Below, piece after piece: positions 1-8,178 of a stretch of DNA of 64,000 nucleotides (positions are counted from its first letter, which is position 1; the number at the start of each line of letters is the position of its first letter). The stretch covers positions 1 to 64,000 of the forward strand of contig NZ_BRLB01000004.1 of the NCBI RefSeq assembly GCF_027923465.1, written 5' to 3'. Source of the stretch: Vallitalea longa. Lineage in GTDB: Bacteria > Bacillota > Clostridia > Lachnospirales > Vallitaleaceae. A model generated the notes under the pieces. That model was given only the letters and a program-made list of their open reading frames with translations. It was not told the origin of the DNA and ran no database searches. The position numbers and the translations under genes were made by a program.

Positions 1-140
1 GGCTATCACATGCCTCTCTCATTGTAAATGGTACGCTACGCCAAACTAGATATTAAAAAAATACAATATATCTACACTATAAAATTTTATTTGAAAATAC
101 CGGACATTTAATATTGCAATTTATAGTTACTAAAAACTAC

Positions 141-169
141 TTTTAATTGCTACAATATTATGATATAAT
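141..169 (+). promoter_or_regulatory. Putative promoter of the SCIFF peptide gene
   Basis: A perfect TATAAT lies at 164-169 and is preceded by TG at 161-162, which makes an extended -10 box. The -35 at 141-146 (TTTTAA) is weak, as is usual for extended -10 promoters. The predicted start of transcription is about 35 bases before the peptide's ribosome site. Confidence 0.5.
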
Positions 170-210
170 GTTTTAAGTTAGAGCAACATGTGCTTAAAGG
201 AGGAAAAACG

Positions 211-351
211 ATGAAGCATATTAAAACATTAAATTCAGCTACTCTTAAAAAGAGTTTAAAAAATGGTGGATGTGGTGAGTGTCAAACATCCTGTCAATCA
301 GCATGTAAAACATCATGTACAGTTGGCAATCAAACTTGTGAAAACAAATAA
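211..351 (+). CDS. scfA: Six-cysteine ranthipeptide SCIFF precursor
   Basis: A 46-residue peptide beginning MKHIKTLNSATLKKSLKNGG, the conserved leader of the SCIFF family (six cysteines in about forty-five residues). The C-terminal core has cysteines at 21, 24, 28, 32, 36 and 43 separated by Thr, Ser, Ala and Gln residues. In the family a radical SAM maturase joins cysteine sulfurs to carbons of acceptor residues to give a ranthipeptide. The ribosome site AAAGGAGG at 197-204 precedes the ATG by six bases. The maturase gene follows at 487. The function of mature SCIFF in the cell is not settled; a signalling role has been proposed. No dedicated exporter or protease gene is adjacent, but secDF is the next operon. 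Confidence 0.95.
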   Translation: MKHIKTLNSATLKKSLKNGGCGECQTSCQSACKTSCTVGNQTCENK

Positions 352-363
352 TTATAAGTTTAT

Positions 364-389
364 TAAGCAGTGACGAGAGTCGCTGCTTA
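364..389 (+). terminator. Hairpin between SCIFF peptide and maturase
   Basis: TAAGCAGTGAC pairs with GTCGCTGCTTA around a GAGA tetraloop (one G-U pair). There is no run of U after it, so it looks more like a processing or attenuating hairpin than a full terminator. It could let the peptide mRNA be much more abundant than the maturase mRNA. Confidence 0.5.
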
Positions 390-486
390 TATTAAGTATA
401 GGATGAAAAACTAATCTTATTATACTGATTAAGATGATGATTAGCATATAAAATATGCTAATATGAATTGAGAAAGGAAGAGTATT

Positions 487-1842
487 GTGGTACATCAATA
501 TAAAATGGGCGGTATGAACATTGTTATAGATGTTTATAGCGGTGCAGTTCATGTGGTTGATGATATTGTTTATGATGTCATTGAAAACTATAAAAAAATG
601 TCTAAAGAAGACTTAATTAATAATCTTTCTTCAAAATATGATAAACAAGCGATTTTAGAATCAATTGATGAAGTAAATGAACTAGTTGATAAGGAATTAC
701 TATTTACTGATGATACATATAAAGAAGCAATTTTGGAGTTCAAAAAAAGACAACCTGTAGTAAAAGCTTTATGTTTACATATAGCTCATGATTGTAATTT
801 GTCTTGTAAGTATTGTTTTGCTGGTGAAGGTGAATATCATGGAGACCGTTCACTTATGAGTAGTGAAATAGGGAAGAAATCTATAGATTTTCTTTTGGAG
901 AATTCAGGAAACAGGAGAAATCTTGAGGTTGACTTTTTTGGTGGAGAACCTCTTATGAATTTTGAAGTAGTAAAAGATATTGTTAGATACGGTAGATCAA
1001 AAGAAAAAGAATATAATAAAAACTTTAGATTTACAATCACTACTAATGGTATATTACTTGATGATGAAATAATGGATTTTATTAATGAAAATATGTATAA
1101 TGTAGTACTTAGTATAGATGGAAGAAAAGAAGTAAATGATAGGATGAGATGTTCTAAGAATGGTAAAGGAAGTTATGATATCATTCTACCTAAATTCATT
1201 AAAATGGCGGAAAGTAGAAATCAAGAGAATTATTATGTAAGAGGTACTTACACACATTACAATCTTGATTTTGCTAAAGATGTATTACATTTCGCTGATC
1301 TAGGATTTAAACAAACATCAATAGAACCCGTTGTGGCACCAGCTGATATGCCTTATGCATTACAGGAAGAAGATATACCATATTTATGTGAACAATATGA
1401 TATACTTGCAGAAGAGATGATTAAAAGAAAAGAAGAAAACAAAGATTTTAATTTCTTCCATTTCATGATTGATTTATCTCAAGGACCTTGTGTAATTAAG
1501 CGACTTTCTGGGTGTGGTTCAGGTACTGAATATTTAGCAGTTACACCATGGGGAGATTTATTTCCTTGCCATCAATTTGTGGGAATAGATGAATTTAAGC
1601 TTGGAACAGTTGATGAAGGGATAACTAATACAGCTGTGCGTAATACATTTAAAGAATGTTGTGTTTATTCAAAAGAAAAATGTCAAAACTGCTGGGCAAA
1701 ATTCTATTGTAGTGGAGGATGTACTGCTAATGCATATCAATTCCATGGTAATATATATGATACTTATGAAATAGGCTGTGAACTTGAAAGAAAAAGAGTC
1801 GAATGTGCTATTTATATTAAAGCAAAAGAAATGCTTAAGTGA
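487..1842 (+). CDS. scfB: SCIFF peptide maturase, radical SAM/SPASM thioether-forming enzyme
   Basis: 451 residues, starting at GTG seven bases after GAAAGGAAG. The N-terminal region (about 1-90) resembles the peptide-recognition domain of SCIFF maturases. The radical SAM core has the CxxxCxxC cluster ligands at Cys103, Cys107 and Cys110 (CNLSCKYC) followed by the glycine motif FFGGEPL. The C-terminal SPASM region carries many cysteines (CGSGTEYLAVTPWGDLFPC and CQNCWAKFYCSGGC) for two auxiliary iron-sulfur clusters. By family knowledge (CteB and relatives) it reductively cleaves S-adenosylmethionine and forms Cys-to-residue thioethers in the peptide encoded directly upstream. The enzyme is cytoplasmic. 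Length and motif order are normal. Confidence 0.95.
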   Translation: MVHQYKMGGMNIVIDVYSGAVHVVDDIVYDVIENYKKMSKEDLINNLSSKYDKQAILESIDEVNELVDKELLFTDDTYKEAILEFKKRQPVVKALCLHIAHDCNLSCKYCFAGEGEYHGDRSLMSSEIGKKSIDFLLENSGNRRNLEVDFFGGEPLMNFEVVKDIVRYGRSKEKEYNKNFRFTITTNGILLDDEIMDFINENMYNVVLSIDGRKEVNDRMRCSKNGKGSYDIILPKFIKMAESRNQENYYVRGTYTHYNLDFAKDVLHFADLGFKQTSIEPVVAPADMPYALQEEDIPYLCEQYDILAEEMIKRKEENKDFNFFHFMIDLSQGPCVIKRLSGCGSGTEYLAVTPWGDLFPCHQFVGIDEFKLGTVDEGITNTAVRNTFKECCVYSKEKCQNCWAKFYCSGGCTANAYQFHGNIYDTYEIGCELERKRVECAIYIKAKEMLK

Positions 1843-1994
1843 TGATTTACAATTATCTTGACTATTCACAAGATAATATTTATAATTTAACATAGTATGT
1901 AAGTTATAATATTTATAGATACAAGGACTTAATTATCAAACAATAACTCGATTTTTATACTTTGAAGTTTTATGCAGACAAGCAATTTAAAGGT

Positions 1995-2044
1995 TTTGCA
2001 GAATAAAAATATAAGAGTTTTTTTCTATATTTTTGTTCTGCAAA
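1995..2044. repeat. 19-bp inverted repeat between maturase and secDF
   Basis: Arms at 1995-2013 and 2026-2044 are complementary over 19 bp with one G-U/C-A difference, around a 12-base loop containing seven T. It lies in the 348-base gap between the maturase and secDF. It can fold as a strong RNA hairpin on either strand but lacks a clear U tail on the plus strand. The rest of the gap shows only the secDF promoter. Confidence 0.6.
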
Positions 2045-2084
2045 GCAAGCCTATAACTTTTTATTTGCCTGCATTGAAGTAAAG

Positions 2085-2113
2085 TTGAGTTGAATAACTT
2101 ACAAAATTATAAG
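2085..2113 (+). promoter_or_regulatory. Putative secDF promoter
   Basis: TTGAGT at 2085-2090, a 17-base spacer, and TATAAG at 2108-2113. This gives a leader of about 70 bases before the secDF ribosome site. Confidence 0.45.
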
Positions 2114-2190
2114 TATATATTGATATCTTAATGTATGGATACGATATAAAAAATTTAATTCGATAATGTACAAAGGAGGATTTTATTGCA

Positions 2191-4359
2191 ATGAAGGGGA
2201 AAAAGATTATTACCCTATTGCTTTTAGTTGTTATAATTGGATGTTCGGTTTTTGTAGCAGTAAAAGGAGTAGGAAACAAAGAAATAGGCGGAGCAAATAA
2301 CGTAAGGTTAGGACTTGATTTAGCTGGTGGTGTAAGTATTACATATACTACTGTGAAGGACGATCCAACTGATAAAGAATTAAATGATACAGTTTTCAAG
2401 ATAAGAAAAAGAATTGACGGATTAGGTTATACTGAAGGTCAAGTATACAGAGAAGGTAAAGACCGTGTTAATGTTGACATTCCTAATGCAACAGATGCAG
2501 AGCAAGTACTAGAAGAACTTGGGAAACCAGGTAAACTAGAGTTTATCGGTCCTGATGGACAAGTTGTTTTGACTGGTGAAGATGTTAAAGATGCTACTGC
2601 AATGAAATCAAATCAAGTTGAAGTAGGAAATTCTGATCCTTATTATATATCTCTTGAACTTAATGAAAGCGGTAAAGATAAATTTTATGAAGCTACTAAA
2701 AAAAATGTAGGTAAAAAAATTGCAATTGCGTATAATGGTCATAATATAATGGAACCTATCGTAAATGGACCAATACCAGATGGAAAAGCTAGTATTGATC
2801 ATATGGGAAGTATGGACAGAGCAGAAACAATGGCTTCTAATATACGTATAGGTGCACTTCCATTGGAACTAGAAGAATTAAGATCTAATGTAGTAGGTGC
2901 TACACTTGGTGAAGAAGCAGTTAATACAAGTGTAAAAGCAGGTATTATAGGTCTTGCATTGATTTTATTATTCATGATCATATATTATAGAATACCTGGA
3001 CTTGCTGCTGATATCGCATTAGTATTCTATTCTTCATTAGTAATTATAATATTAAGTATATTTAAACTTACATTAACATTACCTGGTATTGCAGGTATTA
3101 TATTATCGGTTGGTATGGCAGTTGATGCCAATGTAATTATCTTCTCGAGAATCAAGGAAGAATTAGCTCTTGAGAAAACGCTTAGAGCTTCACTAAAAGC
3201 TGGTTTCAAAAAAGCGACTACTGCTATTTTAGATGGTAATATTACAACTTTGATAGCATCAGCTATTTTATACTTAATGGGAACTGGACCAATTAAAGGT
3301 TTTGCTCAAACTCTTGCAATTGGTATTATTGTTTCAATGTTTACTGCTTTAGTAATCACAAGACTTATTTTAGGAGCATTTGCTGGAATAGGTATCAAAA
3401 ATAGAAAATTATACGGTATCACTAATAAAACAAGAGCATTAAAAGTTGTTGCAAAAAGAAAAGTATGGTTTAGTATTTCTATTATTGTTATAGTTGTCGG
3501 ACTTCTTGCAATGCCTATATATAATAGTACAAAAGGTACTCCTCTTAACTATGACATAGAATTTAGTGGTGGTACTACAACACTTGTCAATTTAAATAAA
3601 ACAATGAGTAAAGCTGAAATGGACAGTGAGCTTACTCCAATAGTAACAGAAGCTACTAATGATAAAAGTCCACAATTCCAAGCTGTAAAAGATAAAGGAC
3701 AAGTTATTATTAAGACAAGTAAATTAGATAATGAAGCAAGAACTAAGTTACAAGAATCATTAAGTGAAAAATATGGCATAACTGCTGCTGATATTGAAAG
3801 TGAAAGTATTAGCCCAACAATAAGTAGTGAAATGAGAAGAAGTGCTATAATTTCAATAATATTAGCCTCAATTTGTATGTTGATATATATTACACTAAGA
3901 TTTAAGGATTATAGATTCGGTGTTAGTGCAGTAGTGGCATTACTTCATGATGTATTTATTGTATTAGCTGTTTATTCATTATTTAGGATACCAATTAATA
4001 ATTCATTTATTGCAGCGATGTTAACGATTGTTGGTTATTCCATTAATGATACTATAGTATTATTTGACCGTGTTCGTGAAAATCAAAAATATATGAAACG
4101 TGGAGACTTTAAAGGTGCTGTTGATACTTCAATAAGTCAAACTATGTCACGTTCAATAAATACTTCACTTACAACATTTGTTATGGTTGCAGTGCTTTAT
4201 GTACTTGGTGTTGCATCAATAAGAGAATTCGCATTACCATTAATGGTTGGTATACTTTCAGGTACTTATTCTTCTATATTTATTGCAAGTCCATTATGGT
4301 ATGTATTTAAACGAAAAGAAGAGCAAAGAATTCAAAGAGCGCGTCAACCACAAAGATAA
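2191..4359 (+). CDS. secDF: Protein translocase subunit SecDF (SecD-SecF fusion)
   Basis: 722 residues; a single chain in which SecD (about 1-410) is fused to SecF (about 420-722). It starts at ATG after AAAGGAGG (2172-2179). The SecD half shows the P1-head lead GLDLAGGVSITY and the conserved membrane motif GMAVDANVIIFSRIKEE. The SecF half shows NYDIEFSGGTTT and VGYSINDTIVLFDRVREN. About twelve membrane helices are expected. The protein uses the proton motive force to pull secreted proteins out of the SecYEG channel on the outer face of the membrane. Fused SecDF is common in Firmicutes. A strong terminator follows at 4371, so it appears to be a one-gene transcript. No missing motifs were noticed. 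Confidence 0.95.
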   Translation: MKGKKIITLLLLVVIIGCSVFVAVKGVGNKEIGGANNVRLGLDLAGGVSITYTTVKDDPTDKELNDTVFKIRKRIDGLGYTEGQVYREGKDRVNVDIPNATDAEQVLEELGKPGKLEFIGPDGQVVLTGEDVKDATAMKSNQVEVGNSDPYYISLELNESGKDKFYEATKKNVGKKIAIAYNGHNIMEPIVNGPIPDGKASIDHMGSMDRAETMASNIRIGALPLELEELRSNVVGATLGEEAVNTSVKAGIIGLALILLFMIIYYRIPGLAADIALVFYSSLVIIILSIFKLTLTLPGIAGIILSVGMAVDANVIIFSRIKEELALEKTLRASLKAGFKKATTAILDGNITTLIASAILYLMGTGPIKGFAQTLAIGIIVSMFTALVITRLILGAFAGIGIKNRKLYGITNKTRALKVVAKRKVWFSISIIVIVVGLLAMPIYNSTKGTPLNYDIEFSGGTTTLVNLNKTMSKAEMDSELTPIVTEATNDKSPQFQAVKDKGQVIIKTSKLDNEARTKLQESLSEKYGITAADIESESISPTISSEMRRSAIISIILASICMLIYITLRFKDYRFGVSAVVALLHDVFIVLAVYSLFRIPINNSFIAAMLTIVGYSINDTIVLFDRVRENQKYMKRGDFKGAVDTSISQTMSRSINTSLTTFVMVAVLYVLGVASIREFALPLMVGILSGTYSSIFIASPLWYVFKRKEEQRIQRARQPQR

Positions 4360-4370
4360 ATGAAAAAAAA

Positions 4371-4401
4371 CCTCTAACAATTTTTTGTTAGAGGTTTTTT
4401 T
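4371..4401 (+). terminator. Rho-independent terminator after secDF
   Basis: CCTCTAACAA (4371-4380) and TTGTTAGAGG (4385-4394) form a perfect 10-bp stem with a TTTT loop, followed by seven T. An A run before the stem makes it possibly bidirectional. Confidence 0.9.
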
Positions 4402-4468
4402 AAATTATAGAAAAATGAATTTAGGAAAACTACTAGGAGTAATAGCTCTTTAAAATGGAGGTATATGA

Positions 4469-6553
4469 TTGAAACCAAAATACAAATGGAATTTAAAACA
4501 AAAAAATGAACAATTGATAGATGATCTATCAAAAAAATATAGATTCTCTACAATCATAGCAACTATATTATCTAATAGAAATATAGTTATGGAAGATGAA
4601 ATCGTTAGATTTCTTAATGCCGATAAAGACAAATTCTATAATCCATATTTGTTAAAAGATATGGATAAAGCTGTGGAACGTATTTTAAAGGCAATTGAAA
4701 ACAAAGAAAACATTACTATATATGGTGATTATGATGTCGATGGTATTACTAGTACATCAATTTTATATATGTTTTTAGAAGAAAACGGAGTAAAGGTCAA
4801 TTATTATATACCTAATAGATTAAAAGAAGGATATGGGCTTAATAATGAGGCTATCGAAAGAATACATATTGATAATACTCAGTTACTTATAACAGTGGAT
4901 ACAGGTATAACTGCGATATCAGAAGTAGACTATGCAAATACCCTAGGGTTGGATATAGTAATAACCGATCATCATGAGTGTCAGGAGAGTATTCCAAATG
5001 CAATAGCTGTCATTGATCCCAAGAGAAAAGACTGCAATTATCCATTTGATATGTTAGCTGGAGTAGGTGTTGCATTTAAACTTATACATGCATTATCTGA
5101 AAAATTAGATAATGTAGAATCTATATGGAAATATATGGATATAGTAGCAGTTGGTACTGTAGCTGATATTGTGCCTCTCATAGATGAAAATAGAATCATA
5201 ACTAAACTAGCCTTTGAAACTATGCAGAATTCATGGAATATCGGTCTGAAATCACTAATCAAAGTGGCCGGTACTAACAGGGAAGGTAAAATTACAGCAG
5301 GAATTATTGGCTTTCGTATCGCTCCAAGACTTAATGCAGCAGGTAGACTTGGTGATGCTAAAAGAGGTGTAGAATTATTTGTTACAAAAGACAAAGACAA
5401 AGCAGCTCACATAGCTGAGAGGCTTAATGAAGAAAATATAACTAGGCAGGAATTAGAGCAAAGTATATATGATGAAGCTGTACATATTATAGAACGAACA
5501 ATAGATGTAGATTCAACTAAAGTGATTGTAGTTTCTTCTAATAATTGGCATCATGGAGTTATTGGAATCGTATCTTCAAGAATTACAGAAAAATATTATA
5601 GGCCTAGTATATTACTAAGTGTTGAAGATGGTATCGCTACTGGTTCTGCAAGAAGTGTTGAAGGTTTTAATATATTTGAAGCGCTATGTTCTGTAAAAGA
5701 CCTATTCCTTAAATTTGGTGGACATGAAATGGCAGCAGGTATGTCACTAAAGGATGAATTGATTGATGAACTTAGGAATGGTGTGAATAAATATGCACAA
5801 GATAATATGAAATCTGACACACTAACTCCTAAGCTTACTGCTGATATGGAAATCAATATTAATGAAATTGATATACCACTTATAGAAGAGATAATTAAGC
5901 TTGAACCTTATGGTGTTGGTAACCCTGAACCAAAATTCATATGTAAAGGAAAGGTAAATGATGTTAGGAAAATAGGAAAGGAAAACAATCATTTGAAGAT
6001 GGTTGTTGATTATAATAAAAATAATATAGACGGAATAGGTTTTGGAATGGCTGAATATTATGATTCAGTTAACATTTCTACTGAGATAGCATTATTGGGT
6101 ACATTAAATATTAATGAGTGGAATGGAACTAAAAAACCTCAGATAATGTTGAAAGATATTAATCCTAATAATGATTTTACTAATGATATCGAAAAATATT
6201 ATCAAATCTTTAAAAATATGATTAACACTAATTTCAGTAAAGAATCTACATTATTTCTTAGAAACGAAAATTTGATTCCTACGCGACAGGACTTTGAAAC
6301 CTTGTATAGGGCACTTTTAAGTCAAGAGAAACATAATGTTGACCATATAACCATTACCAGATTAATGAAAATAATTAATTTCAAACAATCAAATAAAGTA
6401 TGTACTTTATTAATATGCCTGCAAATATTTAACGAACTGAAATTATTAAGTTATACATATGATAAAATGAATTTATCATTCAAATTAAATAAAGGGATGA
6501 AAGTAAGGTTAGAAGAATCCAGTACATACATGAAGTTAGAAATAAATAATTAA
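4469..6553 (+). CDS. recJ: Single-stranded-DNA-specific exonuclease RecJ
   Basis: 694 residues. TTG is the likely start because TGGAGG (4456-4461) is seven bases upstream and the nearby ATG at 4466 is out of frame. The DHH phosphoesterase core shows motif I GDYDVDG at residues 86-92 and the DHH motif at 167-169. The DHHA1-type motif GGHEMAAGMS lies near residue 420. RecJ digests single-stranded DNA 5' to 3' with Mn or Mg in recombination and mismatch or base-excision repair. The protein is about 120 residues longer than E. coli RecJ; the extra C-terminal part (about 560-694) is typical of Firmicutes RecJ, which has an additional domain. It stands alone after a terminator. Confidence 0.93.
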   Translation: MKPKYKWNLKQKNEQLIDDLSKKYRFSTIIATILSNRNIVMEDEIVRFLNADKDKFYNPYLLKDMDKAVERILKAIENKENITIYGDYDVDGITSTSILYMFLEENGVKVNYYIPNRLKEGYGLNNEAIERIHIDNTQLLITVDTGITAISEVDYANTLGLDIVITDHHECQESIPNAIAVIDPKRKDCNYPFDMLAGVGVAFKLIHALSEKLDNVESIWKYMDIVAVGTVADIVPLIDENRIITKLAFETMQNSWNIGLKSLIKVAGTNREGKITAGIIGFRIAPRLNAAGRLGDAKRGVELFVTKDKDKAAHIAERLNEENITRQELEQSIYDEAVHIIERTIDVDSTKVIVVSSNNWHHGVIGIVSSRITEKYYRPSILLSVEDGIATGSARSVEGFNIFEALCSVKDLFLKFGGHEMAAGMSLKDELIDELRNGVNKYAQDNMKSDTLTPKLTADMEININEIDIPLIEEIIKLEPYGVGNPEPKFICKGKVNDVRKIGKENNHLKMVVDYNKNNIDGIGFGMAEYYDSVNISTEIALLGTLNINEWNGTKKPQIMLKDINPNNDFTNDIEKYYQIFKNMINTNFSKESTLFLRNENLIPTRQDFETLYRALLSQEKHNVDHITITRLMKIINFKQSNKVCTLLICLQIFNELKLLSYTYDKMNLSFKLNKGMKVRLEESSTYMKLEINN

Positions 6554-6690
6554 ATTAGTTAATTGTGAATAAATATAAATAGTTAATTGAAATTATTTCT
6601 TTAGAATATATACTTTTTTACACTGAAACAAATGAATATATTGATAATTAACAAATATCACTTTATTATACAATAAAATCCGTTGACATA

Positions 6691-6719
6691 TTGCACATGT
6701 AATACAAATCAACTATAAT
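6691..6719 (+). promoter_or_regulatory. Putative promoter of the small membrane gene
   Basis: TATAAT at 6714-6719 with TTGCAC 17 bases upstream at 6691-6696. A better -35 (TTGACA, 6683-6688) is 25 bases from the TATAAT, which is too far, so the pairing is uncertain. Confidence 0.4.
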
Positions 6720-6813
6720 ACAAGTATAATATTTAAAATATAATTTAATGTCAAATAGTAAATTATATTAAATAAAACTGTAATGAATAAGGGAGGGTAT
6801 ACAAAGGGGTTAG

Positions 6814-6981
6814 ATGAAAAAATATAATGAAAAATTACTTGTTGATTTCATTTCAATTGTTTTTTGCTTTGTAGTGTTTTCATTATTATTAGGAATAGAT
6901 TCATTAATTGCTTTTGTACCTGTAATAGCTGGAATATTATTTGTAGTATTACTCATTAAGTTCTTAGAGCTCTTTTTCTAA
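6814..6981 (+). CDS. Small membrane protein of unknown function (55 aa)
   Basis: A 55-residue ORF with ATG three bases after AAAGGGGT (6803-6810) and a further GGGAGG at 6791. The sequence starts MKKYNEKLLVDFISIVFC and has two hydrophobic stretches (about 9-27 and 31-55) split by GIDS, so it could make two short membrane helices; only the first residues are charged. It lies between recJ and apt and has a putative promoter about 95 bases upstream. I do not recognise the family. The good ribosome site and the absence of polar residues in the helices favour a real gene. Confidence 0.6.
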   Translation: MKKYNEKLLVDFISIVFCFVVFSLLLGIDSLIAFVPVIAGILFVVLLIKFLELFF

Positions 6982-7338
6982 GCGATAATTAAGTGATATA
7001 AATAAATAATTGCTAAAAAATCTAAAAAGCTTTGCTAGAACTGATTAAATTTGGTATACTTATATTGTATGTTTACTAATATTATATATAATCTTATTAA
7101 ATGATAAAAAAAGTATAAGTGAAATGAATTTTCATAAGGTCAAAGAAGAATATTAACTATTTCATACTTATATATTTCTTAAGAAGTTTAATATTAGTAA
7201 AATAAAAATTGAAAATTTAATATCCTTTGTAAGGTAATTATTCTTTATATAAGTAAACTAATGAAATAACAATTTTTTATATACTGATAGCCTATATTAA
7301 ATTCCTTATGAGGTATTATGAAAAAAGGAGTAATAAGT
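6982..7338. other. Gene-free stretch before apt
   Basis: This 357-base, very AT-rich gap has no supported ORF. It holds the candidate promoter at 7032-7060 and an imperfect hairpin whose arms are 7114-7124 (ATAAGTGAAAT region) and about 7159-7172 (ATTTCATACTTAT, with a two-base bulge). Nothing else is recognisable. Confidence 0.5.
7032..7060 (+). promoter_or_regulatory. Putative apt promoter
   Basis: TTGCTA at 7032-7037, a 17-base spacer and TATACT at 7055-7060. It would leave a leader of about 270 bases in front of apt, so a nearer promoter may also exist. Confidence 0.35.
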
Positions 7339-7851
7339 ATGGATCTTAAAACTATTATAAGAGAAGTACCTGATTTCCCAAAAGAAGGTATTTTATTTTA
7401 TGACATCACTACTATTTTACAAAATCCAGAAGGATTAAAAGCTTCAATTGATCAGATTCAAGAAAAACTAGAAGGGGTTGAATTTGATTACATAATCGGA
7501 CCAGAATCAAGAGGCTTTATTTTTGGTGTACCAGTAGCATATAATATGGGTAAAGGTTTTTTACCTATAAGAAAGCAAGGTAAGCTACCATATAAAACTA
7601 AGAGTAAAGAATATGCTTTAGAATATGGAACGGCTACTATCGAGATGCATGTCGATGCTATAAAACCAGGTGATAAAGTTGTAATTATAGATGATTTGTT
7701 AGCTACAGGTGGAACATCTAAAGCTACTGTAGAATTAGTAGAAAGTCTAGGAGGAGAAGTAGTAAAATTATTATATTTGATTGAATTAGACTTTCTAAAA
7801 GGTAGAGATAAATTAAAGAATTATAATGTGGATTCAATAATTCATAAGTAA
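7339..7851 (+). CDS. apt: Adenine phosphoribosyltransferase
   Basis: 170 residues from the ATG at 7339. An in-frame upstream ATG at 7318 is less likely because AAAGGAG (7324-7330) sits inside that extension, eight bases before 7339, and family members begin MDLK.IIR. The enzyme salvages adenine with PRPP to AMP in the cytoplasm. The N-terminal VPDFPKEGILFYDITTIL segment and the PRPP-binding loop VVIIDDLLATGGTSKA are both present. It is followed by a strong terminator and precedes the (p)ppGpp enzyme gene, a common arrangement in Clostridia. Confidence 0.95.
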   Translation: MDLKTIIREVPDFPKEGILFYDITTILQNPEGLKASIDQIQEKLEGVEFDYIIGPESRGFIFGVPVAYNMGKGFLPIRKQGKLPYKTKSKEYALEYGTATIEMHVDAIKPGDKVVIIDDLLATGGTSKATVELVESLGGEVVKLLYLIELDFLKGRDKLKNYNVDSIIHK

Positions 7852-7901
7852 AAATAAGACCTTTACTTACAAGATGGATGAGTAAAGGTCTTATTTTTAT
7901 T
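7851..7901 (+). terminator. Rho-independent terminator after apt
   Basis: AAAATAAGACCTTTACT (7851-7867) is perfectly complementary to 7881-7897, giving a 17-bp stem with a 13-base loop and T-rich end. The stem begins in the apt stop codon. Confidence 0.9.
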
Positions 7902-8178
7902 TAATTATAATACATTAATTGATTAATTTGATAAAATGAAATAATTTATTATAAAGAAATTAACATAGGATAAATGATATTAATAAATATTATTGAATAA
8001 TTGTGTATATTATATATTAAAAATTAATATATTAGAGGTAATATTTGGTTGTAACAATTTGATTGAAGGTTACAGTGCAATAATTCTTGCATTTTGTAGG
8101 AAAAATAACTATAATATATAGATATATTAGATTCATCAAAATAAAGATATTAAAATGTTAATTAGAAGCGGTGATGAA
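7902..8178. other. Leader region before the (p)ppGpp enzyme gene
   Basis: About 277 AT-rich bases without an ORF. Two small hairpins can be drawn near 8051-8073 (GTAAC/GTTAC) and 8077-8095 (TGCAA/TTGCA). No riboswitch family was recognised. Confidence 0.4.

Noticed and set aside
1-56. Possible C-terminal end of an upstream plus-strand gene (frame 3, stop at 54-56)
   Set aside because: Only 18 codons are visible, there is no recognisable motif and other frames stop sooner by chance, so it cannot be supported.
6683-6719. TTGACA at 6683 paired with TATAAT at 6714
   Set aside because: The 25-base spacing is too long for a normal promoter; TTGCAC at 6691 gives 17.
7318-7338. A start for apt seven codons earlier
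   Set aside because: The only good ribosome site is inside that extension and the family starts at MDLK.
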